Shown here: piece by piece, positions 9,782 through 16,943 of the stretch | How the letters are laid out: each line of letters starts with the position of its first letter | How positions within the stretch are numbered: the first letter of the stretch is position 1 | Assembly (NCBI RefSeq): GCF_020532805.1 | Contig: NZ_MQTQ01000101.1 | Location: 92,882 to 124,901 of the forward strand | Origin: Arthrobacter sp. SO5 | Lineage (GTDB): Bacteria > Actinomycetota > Actinomycetes > Actinomycetales > Micrococcaceae | DNA length: 32,020 nucleotides | Direction: 5' to 3' | Notes under the pieces: model-generated | Databases searched by the model: none | Told to the model about the DNA's origin: nothing | The model's input: only the letters and a program-made list of their open reading frames with translations | Program-made: the position numbers and the translations under genes

Positions 9782-10153
9782 ACATTCCCTTAGCTGTATC
9801 GGTACTGTCGATGAGCATAACCGAGGCTGAGGACTTGACCTCGTCACCAACACTTATCAATGGGGGACGGCGCTCGCGTGCGCCGTCAGCGAACGGTGTG
9901 AAACCGCAAACGGAACTGGTGCGAAAGTCCCCAAAATGGTTTCCATGACGAGATCCACTGATCGGCTGGTCCAGCCTTGGGGGCTGTCCCAGTCACCCAC
10001 GGGTAGTCCCATTGGTTGCCATGCCTTGTAGTAATAACCACCCCTGCGGCGAGCGCCGCGCAACCGCCGCGCTTCCCTGGCGCCAGTAGGGCGAAACGCT
10101 GGTGAGCGAAACGCACAAAACCCTCAAAAACGTGACGTGACAGGAGGTCTCCG
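9782..10153. promoter_or_regulatory. Divergent intergenic region between hsdR and the HNH gene
   Basis: This 372-bp stretch separates two divergent transcription units and must hold both promoters. I see no tRNA or convincing ORF in it. The ribosome site AGGAGGT at 10142-10148 serves the CTG start at 10154. No confident -35/-10 pair was identified. Confidence 0.4.
10091..10114. repeat. Two 9-bp direct repeats GCGAAACGC
   Basis: GCGAAACGC occurs at 10091-10099 and again at 10106-10114, a 15-bp period, about 40 bp upstream of the HNH gene. It could be a regulator site; two copies are not enough to show this. Confidence 0.35.
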
Positions 10154-10843
10154 CTGCCCAAAACGACCCGCCGTCCGTTCAGCCTTCCGGGCTGCGACCG
10201 ACCCCACCATGCACGCGGGTTCTGCAACACGCATGCGCCCCGTCCAGGGCGAAAGGGGGTACAGAAGTGCAGCGAACCAGGCTGTCCCACCGCTGTCGCC
10301 AAGCTTGGCTACTGCCGTCGCCACGAGTCGCTGGCCCTGGCTCGTCTGCCACCAGACCTGTTGGAAGCCCTGCTTGAGCAGGTTGCCTCTTTGATTCAGC
10401 CAGACCCGGTAACGGGGTGCTGGTTGTGGGCCGGCAGCGTGGACGAAAACGGCTATGCCCACTGCTTCGTGGACGGTTGCGATTGGCTCGTTCGCTGCTT
10501 GATGTACCTGCTGTTTATCGGCACCCACGGGCAAGCCCGACAACTGGACCACCTGTGCGGCGGCCCTTCTGGAGATGCTTCCGAGGATGCGGACAGGCTG
10601 AGGCGGCGCTGCGTCAACCCTCGCCACCTTGAACCGGTGACGGCCCGGGTGAACCTTTACCGGCGGGACCGCCGAGCCCGCCACCCTGGGGCGGCGTTCT
10701 GGACTGACGCAGACGACAGGGGCAAGACCTCAGTAGCGCTCATGCTCTGGGCGGCGGCTCACGGATTCCCTGGTGCCGTTCCTGGGCATTGGAGGATACG
10801 GCGCGCGCCCGGGGCGGCGCCGATCCCCTACGACTACCCATGA
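10154..10843 (+). CDS. HNH endonuclease with tandem N-terminal Cys/His zinc motifs, CTG start
   Basis: I propose CTG 10154 as the start, giving 229 residues. AGGAGGT (10142-10148) lies five bases upstream, and the frame upstream of the usual-start candidate TTG 10361 reads as clear protein. Residues 14-27 (GCDRPHHARGFCNTH) and 39-57 (CSEPGCPTAVAKLGYCRRH) are tandem Cys/His motifs of the type found in front of actinophage HNH nucleases. The second is complete (C39, C44, C54, H57). The first has Phe9 where the first Cys is expected. The nuclease core follows: CWLWAG (about 90), LDHLCGG with His133, and RRCVNPRHLEP with Asn155 and His158. It probably cuts DNA as a homing, phage-like or defence nuclease. 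No ATG, GTG or TTG lies in frame between the stop at 10133 and TTG 10361. Confidence 0.8.
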   Translation: MPKTTRRPFSLPGCDRPHHARGFCNTHAPRPGRKGVQKCSEPGCPTAVAKLGYCRRHESLALARLPPDLLEALLEQVASLIQPDPVTGCWLWAGSVDENGYAHCFVDGCDWLVRCLMYLLFIGTHGQARQLDHLCGGPSGDASEDADRLRRRCVNPRHLEPVTARVNLYRRDRRARHPGAAFWTDADDRGKTSVALMLWAAAHGFPGAVPGHWRIRRAPGAAPIPYDYP

Positions 10844-10870
10844 ACCCACCTGACGAAAGGAAATTGCAGG

Positions 10871-11014
10871 ACGAACACCGACGACATCATCGAGCATGGG
10901 CCGCGTGCCTGGGAGTACGACGGCCACATTTATCGCTCGCGACGCATGGCTTGCATTGCAAGGGCTGCTACGAAGGCAGCCGCTGACAAAAAAGGAGCAG
11001 CCAACAATGACTAA
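10871..11014 (+). CDS. Candidate 47-residue ORF between the HNH gene and the next gene (unusual start or frame)
   Basis: The frame from 10871 to the TAA at 11012-11014 reads with residues such as WEYDGHIYRSRRMACIARAA, and its end overlaps the next gene's ATG by 8 nt, as in phage-like operons. It lacks ATG, GTG or TTG near its beginning. An ACG at 10871, with AAAGGA nine bases upstream, is the only start with a ribosome site. The competing frame starts at ATG 10840 (ATGA overlap with the HNH stop) and ends at 10986, coding 48 residues with many His and Arg. I cannot decide which is translated; a +1 frameshift from the 10840 frame into this one would join both. Confidence 0.35.
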   Translation, partial: TNTDDIIEHGPRAWEYDGHIYRSRRMACIARAATKAAADKKGAANND

Positions 11015-11456
11015 CGACGGGTATGAGTACTTCCGCCGCCTTAAGACCGGCGCGGAACACATCGCAGAGACCGAGGCAGGGACGGACCCGACCCCGCCGC
11101 CCCACCCGGATTCCTTGGATTTCGAGCCTGCAGAGACCAGCCCTGATCGGTGGCAGGTGCCGAACGACCCCCGCGCCTTCCGCTCGCGGGACGACGCCCG
11201 CAGGGCGGGCCTCACCGCACGGGCGAAGGCCGAGCGCAACTGGGCAAACTATCAGAATGCCCTGATCGTTCCCGCCAAGACTCCGGGCCAGGAAGCCGCC
11301 GAAGAGTACGAGTCCGCAAAGGCGGAGGCGTTGAGCAAGTGCGTGACCCCGGATGCCTGGGAAAACTCGCCTGAGGTACGCGCGGCATACCTGCCCGACA
11401 GTCGGATCGGGGCCGAACTCTGGGAAGAGTACAAGCGCAACAAGCGCATCAGGTAG
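11007..11456 (+). CDS. Small acidic hypothetical protein
   Basis: ATG 11007 has AAGGAG nine bases upstream; the frame is open upstream but without better support. The 149-residue product is acidic in its first half with a PTPPPHPDS linker. It then has a charged helical region (FRSRDDARRAGLTARAKAER, then EYESAKAEALSKC). No domain recognised. It follows the HNH gene on the same strand with overlapping spacing, so the three ORFs look like one transcription unit ended by the hairpin at 11469-11493. Confidence 0.65.
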   Translation: MTNDGYEYFRRLKTGAEHIAETEAGTDPTPPPHPDSLDFEPAETSPDRWQVPNDPRAFRSRDDARRAGLTARAKAERNWANYQNALIVPAKTPGQEAAEEYESAKAEALSKCVTPDAWENSPEVRAAYLPDSRIGAELWEEYKRNKRIR

Positions 11457-11468
11457 AGCCTCCGTGTC

Positions 11469-11493
11469 GCGGCGAGCGGCTGGGGCTCGCCGC
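11469..11493 (+). terminator. Strong GC hairpin after the HNH operon
   Basis: GCGGCGAGC (11469-11477) and GCTCGCCGC (11485-11493) form a perfect 9-bp stem with a 7-nt loop, 12 nt after the stop of the preceding gene. Only two T follow, so it is terminator-like without a full U tract. Confidence 0.6.
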
Positions 11494-11841
11494 TTCCGGT
11501 CCACGGCTTCCGAACCCGTACACGACCGTAGCCGCTATCACCACCGGGGCGCCCGTGGCATCTGAGGGGGTACACCCCCACCCTCTATTGGAAGGCGCAG
11601 GCGCCCCTCAATCGCGACGAGGGCCCAGGTTGAGCTTGATATTCCCTAGCCGCCCCTCCGGACGCTCTAGAACCCCTGGGAGGCTCCTAGAGACGGTGGT
11701 AAGGGCTCAGGACGAGGTGGGCCTATAGACGAGCGCAGCCAATCGGTGTGAAGCTCTCTTGCATGGACCTGGCAATCATTCTTTCGTCTGCTGTCACTCG
11801 GCACCAAGCCGGCTCGATTCTCCGGCTAGCGCACCACCTCG
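11494..11841. other. Gap without a recognised gene
   Basis: No ORF with coding character was found. There is a second GC-rich inverted repeat (GGGGGT at about 11569 facing ACCCCC) and otherwise nothing I can name. The promoter of the gene at 11842 should be at the right end. Confidence 0.4.
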
Positions 11842-12369
11842 ATGGGGCTTGAAATGGCAGGTAAGGAGAGTAGCCGAAACCCATGGAAGATCGCATGGGC
11901 CTTTGTAGGCGGCGTGGCTGTACTTGTGGGTCTCGTGTCGGGTCTGCTCACCCTGCAGGGCCAACTTGCCGGCCCTGCGACATTCGAGTCGACAATCGAA
12001 TCAGTGGATCAATCCGCACACCTAGCAACCTTTCTCAAGGACAATGACGGTAAACAGGTTCAGTTAGACGTGACGTGCAAGTGGTCCAGCACCGCATGTC
12101 ATACGCCGACCGCAGCCGAGGCGAGCCAATTACTCCCTGGAGACATTTTGGTCTTGTACACGATGCGGCCTTGTCTTGACATGTTTGAATGCCCTTCTGG
12201 AGCGTACTGGCTCCATCTCACTCAAGACGCATCGGCCAACGTGCAAATTGATAATGGCGGCTACGGAGCGGGAAGCTTGGTGCTTAAGGGGTCTTTTTCC
12301 GTGAACGTTGCGGGGCAGCTTGGGACCTCGCCCCGCGAGGTTATAAACGTTAAGCTTCGCGGCCAGTAG
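11842..12369 (+). CDS. Membrane-anchored hypothetical protein
   Basis: The ORF codes 175 residues from ATG 11842, or 171 from ATG 11854; neither has a strong ribosome site. A short basic N-terminus is followed by one membrane segment (WAFVGGVAVLVGLVSGLLTL, about residues 19-38), so the rest is probably outside the cell. The outer part has four cysteines (two at about 78 and 85, two at about 110 and 116), which could form disulfides, and a strand-rich, glycine-rich C-terminal part. No family recognised. It lies alone between the HNH operon and the gap holding the large palindrome. Confidence 0.65.
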   Translation: MGLEMAGKESSRNPWKIAWAFVGGVAVLVGLVSGLLTLQGQLAGPATFESTIESVDQSAHLATFLKDNDGKQVQLDVTCKWSSTACHTPTAAEASQLLPGDILVLYTMRPCLDMFECPSGAYWLHLTQDASANVQIDNGGYGAGSLVLKGSFSVNVAGQLGTSPREVINVKLRGQ

Positions 12370-12800
12370 TGTCCGCCTGCCGGCGTTGGCCCGGCGTCTT
12401 AGGCGAACAGTTAGCCGCGCGGGCACCTGACCTGAACCGAACTGCCATATTCACGTGATCTTCCTCGGTGGACGATTCATCAAACTGAGGCGAGGTGGGA
12501 CACCCTTCATGCCGGTTCGCGCTGTCTCTCAACCGATCGGTTGAAAGACAGCTGGACGAGACAGATTGGGAGCCTGCCAAATTAGGGACATACCGCGTCT
12601 CGCCACCATGTTTTTCAGGTGCATGTTGATAAGCCTCCTTCGCGGAGTCTCTCCCTCGAAGCTGGGCCCGGCGTCACGAGAGTCGTACGCCGTCTCGCAA
12701 CGAGGCAATCTCGCATTGGTCGTGCACATCTGGCTGGCGGAGACCAAAATATTCTGTTCGGCAGGTAGGTTCGGCGCCCCCTCAATACAACATTGCCGCT
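12370..12800. other. Gap between convergent genes, holding a large palindrome
   Basis: A 431-bp stretch lies between the end of the membrane-anchored gene and the end of ssb. The ORFs in it lack coding character. The only clear structure is the inverted repeat at 12521-12552. Confidence 0.5.
12521..12552. repeat. 32-bp near-perfect palindrome
   Basis: GCTGTCTCTCAACCGA (12521-12536) is followed directly by TCGGTTGAAAGACAGC (12537-12552). Fifteen of sixteen positions pair; the only mismatch is 12528/12545. There is no loop, so it is a protein-binding or cruciform type of site rather than a terminator. Confidence 0.8.
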
Positions 12801-13313
12801 TCAGTAGCTCAACTCATTCGTTCCCGCGTTCCCGAAAGGGGGCACCACAACCGGGCTCTTCGAGGTGAGGTTGTACGCCGGCGCAGCGACCTCCGCCAAC
12901 GCGGGAGCGTCAGGACTTGCCTCAACTTCAGCTTTCGTCCCCGCAGCTGCCATGTGCGAGGAACGCTGATACACCGCGGTGCCGAAGCGCAGGTCCGGCC
13001 CGATCGTATCGGCCACGATACGCCGGGCTTCGCGGCGTTCGCCGTCCTTTTCGTACGAGCGGAATTCCAGCTCCCCCGCGACAGTGACCGGGTCGCCCTT
13101 CTTTAGCGACGTCGCGACGTTTTCGGCTAACGCGCGGAAGGCGGATACATTATGGAAGACGGGTTCTCCATCGTGCCATGTGCCGTCTGCCCCCTGGATA
13201 CGCTGGTTGACGGCGACACGAAGCTTAGCGTGGGCCACGCTGCTCTCGCCGATGCTCAGTTCGGGATCGGCGACGAGATTGCCCGCGATGCTAACCGGGA
13301 TCTTGGTGTTCAT
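12801..13313 (-). CDS. ssb: Single-stranded DNA-binding protein
   Basis: ATG 13313 with AAGGAG seven bases upstream gives 170 residues; the longer frame to 13376 has no such site. The first 110 residues are an OB fold typical of SSB (VSIAGNLVADPEL, HNVSAFRALAENVATSLKKG, VTVAGELEFRSYEKDGERR). After that the tail is Ala/Pro-rich and does not end in the acidic DDDIPF-like tip of housekeeping SSB, which suggests an element-borne paralogue. It would coat the incoming strand after transfer. It is the last gene of the transfer operon. Confidence 0.88.
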   Translation of the reverse strand: MNTKIPVSIAGNLVADPELSIGESSVAHAKLRVAVNQRIQGADGTWHDGEPVFHNVSAFRALAENVATSLKKGDPVTVAGELEFRSYEKDGERREARRIVADTIGPDLRFGTAVYQRSSHMAAAGTKAEVEASPDAPALAEVAAPAYNLTSKSPVVVPPFGNAGTNELSY

Positions 13314-13375
13314 TGATCTTCTCCTTTCAGGTGCCAGCGGGACTCTCCCACCGAACAGATTTGGTACTGCCGTCA

Positions 13376-14581
13376 TTACGGCCCGGCCATTACTGGCCCG
13401 TCCACAGACCGCGCGGGCTTTTCCACGCCCATAAAGGACGCCGCGGTGTACACGCGAGGGTCCGCGTCAACTGCGGAGATCTTGCCGCCGAATCCCGGCG
13501 GATGGGTGATTTCGAGAATTCCCTTGCTGGCAGCGGTGACTCGGCCCAGTACTGACTTGGCAATGTCCGCGCGCGAACCTGGTAGCTTGCCGCCGGCGTG
13601 GTGAGCCATCGCATCGTTCTCTGCCTCACTGACGGCGTCAGCCCATCCGGCCAAGTAGGTGGCGGATTGCGGGCCTCGGTCGATGCCGTGGGCCCTGAGC
13701 ACGGTGTAGGCGACGGATTCAGCCTCGACTTCAGCCAGCCCCCGGTGGTCCGCGCTGCTGTCGTAGAGCCGGCCTATCTCGTCGTCCGGTCCATGGAGCA
13801 GCACGTGCCCAAGCTCGTGAGCTAGGACCACTGTCCGCTCTTCCAGGCCCAGCCAGGCACCCACCTGGACCCGGTGTCCGGCGAAGTCCGTAAAGCCGCT
13901 TGTGAGCCCGTATTGGGCGTCCGTAACCTCGACGTCGAACCCGTGCCTGCTGGCGGCTGCCGCAAGGGATCGCCACAGCTCACTCGCATCCACGTCAGCG
14001 GCGGCACCGCCGCGGGGCACCAACAGCGGTGTCCCCTGCGTCTGCGAGACGTCAAAGACTGCCTGCCCGCGCCAACCGGTGATAACGGTCTTCTTTCCAT
14101 CGTCGACGGCGCCTGGCGGCATCTGCTCGCGCGCCGGGACGCGCTGCCGGGTACCGTCAGGAAGTGTCACCTGCTGAACGCGGGCCGTGCGGGGCGCGAT
14201 CACCCAGAGTGCATGCTCACCCCGCGACACGGTGCGGCCCTGGCGAGCCCATTCCTTGTAGCCGGCCACCAGGGTGGGCTCATCGGTGCCGCGCTGAGCC
14301 ATCTGCATCATGAGCAGGGCAATGTTGCCGCCCGAGTAACGCCACAGGGTTGCCGAAGCGTCCAGCAGCACCTGCCAGTGCGACGGAGATTCAACGGCCT
14401 TTTCCAGGATCCTATGGAGACCACCGGTCAAAGCAGCGATGCGCTCTTCAGGTGTCATGCGCGCATTACCGGGATGGTCGGCGCTGAACGCGGCATTTGC
14501 CGCCACATCGCTGGATGCGTGATCAGGTTCAGGGGCCACGACGGCTGCCCTCCATGCTTCTCGGGTTCCCGCCGGGAACAC
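13376..14581 (-). CDS. ArdC-like antirestriction protein with zincin metalloprotease domain
   Basis: The ORF codes 401 residues. An N-terminal ArdC-type ssDNA-binding domain is visible (residues about 42-180, containing YSGGNIALLMMQ and GYKEWARQGRTVSRGEHA). A central HELGHVLLH zinc site (about 252) has a downstream Glu-rich helix (AEVEAESVAYTVLRAHGI) that supplies the third ligand. Family members protect incoming conjugative DNA from host restriction. The start is uncertain: GTG 14581 opens the frame, and ATG 14458 (MTPEERIAAL) is equally possible; neither has a clear ribosome site. It lies between the DUF4913 gene and ssb in the transfer operon, where a leading-region antirestriction gene is expected. 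Confidence 0.8.
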   Translation of the reverse strand: MFPAGTREAWRAAVVAPEPDHASSDVAANAAFSADHPGNARMTPEERIAALTGGLHRILEKAVESPSHWQVLLDASATLWRYSGGNIALLMMQMAQRGTDEPTLVAGYKEWARQGRTVSRGEHALWVIAPRTARVQQVTLPDGTRQRVPAREQMPPGAVDDGKKTVITGWRGQAVFDVSQTQGTPLLVPRGGAAADVDASELWRSLAAAASRHGFDVEVTDAQYGLTSGFTDFAGHRVQVGAWLGLEERTVVLAHELGHVLLHGPDDEIGRLYDSSADHRGLAEVEAESVAYTVLRAHGIDRGPQSATYLAGWADAVSEAENDAMAHHAGGKLPGSRADIAKSVLGRVTAASKGILEITHPPGFGGKISAVDADPRVYTAASFMGVEKPARSVDGPVMAGP

Positions 14582-14627
14582 CCAGCGGATACTTATTCAT
14601 GTCCTGGGAGACGCAAACAGCATGACT

Positions 14628-15137
14628 TCAGAACTCGTCGCCGACTTGGTGGGAAGCCGCCTGCCACTCAACGAAGCCCGGCGCATCCAACCGCAGGATC
14701 CTCAAGGCGGGCTCCTTGTGCGCCTGCAGGCCGACGCAGCCGGCCGTACGGGTATGGGTCCGCAGACGCTCGACGGCATGTGGCAGCCGCTCGTGGAAGG
14801 CGAGCGGTCCGAAACCGGGATCGTCGCTGGCGTAGGAGGCCAGTTCCGCCCGGTGCAGCGCGTATAGCTCGGCAACGATCTCGGTGTGGCGCCACCAGCA
14901 ATCCGGAACCACCGACGTCGTCAGCTGGTACGTGGCCACTAGCCATCTGACCCACACCGCCAGATCGCCCCACACAGTCCGAGCCTGCGCCGCCGTCATC
15001 TGCCGCCAACGGTAGGTCACGCCGGTCACCCTCCCGGGCGGCCGGAATGCGGATCGGAAGAGCTCGGCCGTCAGGTCGTCGTCCTCTCCTCCGGTTGAGG
15101 GGATCTCAAAGCGTTCGGTGTCATCCTGGCTCGCCAT
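14628..15137 (-). CDS. DUF4913 family protein
   Basis: This 169-residue protein matches the actinobacterial DUF4913 pattern from memory: YRWRQMTAAQARTVWGDLAV, then WVRWLVATYQL, then VVPDCWWRHTEIVAELYALH (residues about 43-105). A short acidic N-terminus precedes it. The family is common in conjugative elements of Actinobacteria and has no known activity. Its start lies 17 nt inside the end of the coupling-protein gene, so the two are translated together. That supports an accessory role in transfer, perhaps as a partner of the coupling protein, which is inference. Confidence 0.75.
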   Translation of the reverse strand: MASQDDTERFEIPSTGGEDDDLTAELFRSAFRPPGRVTGVTYRWRQMTAAQARTVWGDLAVWVRWLVATYQLTTSVVPDCWWRHTEIVAELYALHRAELASYASDDPGFGPLAFHERLPHAVERLRTHTRTAGCVGLQAHKEPALRILRLDAPGFVEWQAASHQVGDEF

Positions 15138-16935
15138 CGCTCACCTCCGCGGTTGTTTGCTGCCGCAGGCGGTGCCCGTCCGCCAGCGCCTGTTCAAGCT
15201 CCAGCTTCGACCGGCCAAGTTCAGCCGCGTCCTTACGCTTGTGCCATTCGCGCAGGTCCAACAGGATGGGACGGGTTCGCCGCCCCAGCATGAGGGCTGT
15301 CCCGGCGGGCAGGCGCCTGATCTCGTGCAGCGCCAGGACTGGGCTTTCCCTGATCTGTTCGCCGTCCTGGCGGCCCTGCGCGGACCAGGAACGGGTGTTC
15401 AGGATCAGGCTCCGCTCCCCCAGCAGCCCGGCGAGCGAACGAAGGTCACGCTCGTCAGAGCCGCCGCCGAAGATCACCTTGATGATGGCCGAGTCCCAAA
15501 TGGTTGCGGCTTCATCGATAGACCATCCCGTCCGCGCCTGGGACAGGGACTGCAGGACCACAAGTGTGGAAATGCCGATGCCGCCCCCGTCAGAGAGGGC
15601 GATCGGCAAGCCCGGCCACGGTGCCAGGTTCGCAATCTCGTCCAGGATGAGGGACAGCGGGGGATCCAGCCTGCCACCGGGGGCGATGAAGGCCATCTCG
15701 CGGGCGGCGTTGTCGATATCGTCGATCAAAGCCGAAAGGTACGGCCCGGCTGCGGCTGCTCCGGCGCGGGTCCCGATCAGATACAGGGTGCCGCAGTCAC
15801 GGATGAATGTCTTTGGATCAAATTCCTCGGATTCGTCCAAGGGTTCCAAAGCGGCGAGTACTTTCGGCGATGACAGCGGCGCAACCGCTGCCGAGACACC
15901 GATCCAGGAGTTGGACGTATTCCGGGGGTCATCCTCAAGAATGCCCATGAGATCGGCCTGCCATCCCAGCGCCGCGTCTGGCCGGCTGAGCACCTCCAAT
16001 GCCTCACGCGCCAGGACAGGGCTTGAGGACCATCTTCGAAACGCACGGACACCTTCTCCGGACAGCGCCGCGGCGTGCAGGAGGCATTGCAGGATGATCA
16101 GCGAGCGCTTTTGCCACGCCGCGTTTTCGCCTTTCATCTCGGTGTCGGCGGTGATGACGAGCGCGCGGCGGGTGGCGATGTCCGGGTCCTCGCAGCCGCG
16201 GACTGGAGACCAGCGAAGCGTTGAAGGCAGCCCGGACATGCCTTGTGGATCGAACACTGTCACGGGTCTGCCGCCCGTGGCGCGGGCCTTCATAGTGACC
16301 ACCAGGTTGTCGGCGCGGGTGGACGTGGTGACCACGGCACCCGGCGCGTCGAGGATCGCATTGATGACCACGTAGAGGCCCTTGCCGGAGCGCGGCGCGC
16401 CTTGGATGACCATGGATTCTTCGGTCGAGACGTGGATCGTGACGCCGCGCGATCGGCCCAGCGTCCAGGCCACGTCCTCGATCCGGGGTTTGGCCAGACC
16501 TGGCCGTGTGAATACTCCTCGCCTTCGGACGGCTCTGGCTCCAAAGTCGTGGACGATTTCGGCACGCCGGGCGATCCCCTCTCGGTTCAGGATGTCCTGG
16601 CGCAGCCACGCGCCGGATTGCTTCCACCTCCGCCATGCCAGGACAGACCCGACGGCGAGCGCCGCCACCAGAAGAAGCACTGGGCCGACCACCCACCAGA
16701 CGGCGCCGACGCCGACGTCGCATCCCGTTGGCTGACCAATAATCCAATCAGTCCGGCCGACGACAAGCCCGACGGCGGCGGCCGGGTTGAAGGGCGACGG
16801 CGGACTGCCGCCGCAACGCCAGAGCATCTGGAGATGAGCTGCGGTCTGGACGAGGACGCACAGGGCAACGTAGCCGGCTGTTGCGAAAAGCCCGGCCGTC
16901 ACGAGTGGAGTACTGTCTCCCGCCCGCCGGTTCAT
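15121..16935 (-). CDS. VirD4/TraG-type conjugative coupling protein
   Basis: This 604-residue type IV coupling ATPase would link the relaxosome to the secretion channel. Two membrane segments occupy the N-terminus (about residues 14-36 and 73-100). Walker A is GAPRSGKG (about 178-185) and Walker B is LSLILDEIANL (about 427). A SWSAQGR.QGEQIRESP region and a basic C-terminus follow. The Ser in place of the more usual Gly-Ser-Gly spacing (PRSGKG) is common in this family. It starts 8 nt after the VirB4-type gene stop, within the same operon. An FtsK-like translocase is less likely given the neighbours. Confidence 0.88.
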   Translation of the reverse strand: MNRRAGDSTPLVTAGLFATAGYVALCVLVQTAAHLQMLWRCGGSPPSPFNPAAAVGLVVGRTDWIIGQPTGCDVGVGAVWWVVGPVLLLVAALAVGSVLAWRRWKQSGAWLRQDILNREGIARRAEIVHDFGARAVRRRGVFTRPGLAKPRIEDVAWTLGRSRGVTIHVSTEESMVIQGAPRSGKGLYVVINAILDAPGAVVTTSTRADNLVVTMKARATGGRPVTVFDPQGMSGLPSTLRWSPVRGCEDPDIATRRALVITADTEMKGENAAWQKRSLIILQCLLHAAALSGEGVRAFRRWSSSPVLAREALEVLSRPDAALGWQADLMGILEDDPRNTSNSWIGVSAAVAPLSSPKVLAALEPLDESEEFDPKTFIRDCGTLYLIGTRAGAAAAGPYLSALIDDIDNAAREMAFIAPGGRLDPPLSLILDEIANLAPWPGLPIALSDGGGIGISTLVVLQSLSQARTGWSIDEAATIWDSAIIKVIFGGGSDERDLRSLAGLLGERSLILNTRSWSAQGRQDGEQIRESPVLALHEIRRLPAGTALMLGRRTRPILLDLREWHKRKDAAELGRSKLELEQALADGHRLRQQTTAEVSDGEPG

Positions 16936-16943
16936 CGTGGCTT

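Noticed and set aside
9886..10302. A 138-codon ORF on the - strand between hsdR and the HNH gene
   Set aside because: Its 5' third is antisense to the zinc-motif part of the HNH gene, and the rest lacks a recognisable domain or ribosome site.
12566..12868. 100-codon ORF on the + strand before ssb
   Set aside because: It runs antisense into the end of ssb and has no ribosome site or domain.
13874..14950. A 358-codon ORF on the + strand
   Set aside because: It lies antisense to the ArdC-like and DUF4913 genes and shows no domain.
15047..16375. A 442-codon ORF on the + strand
   Set aside because: It is antisense to the coupling-protein gene with its Walker motifs and has a Ser/Arg-rich composition typical of shadows.
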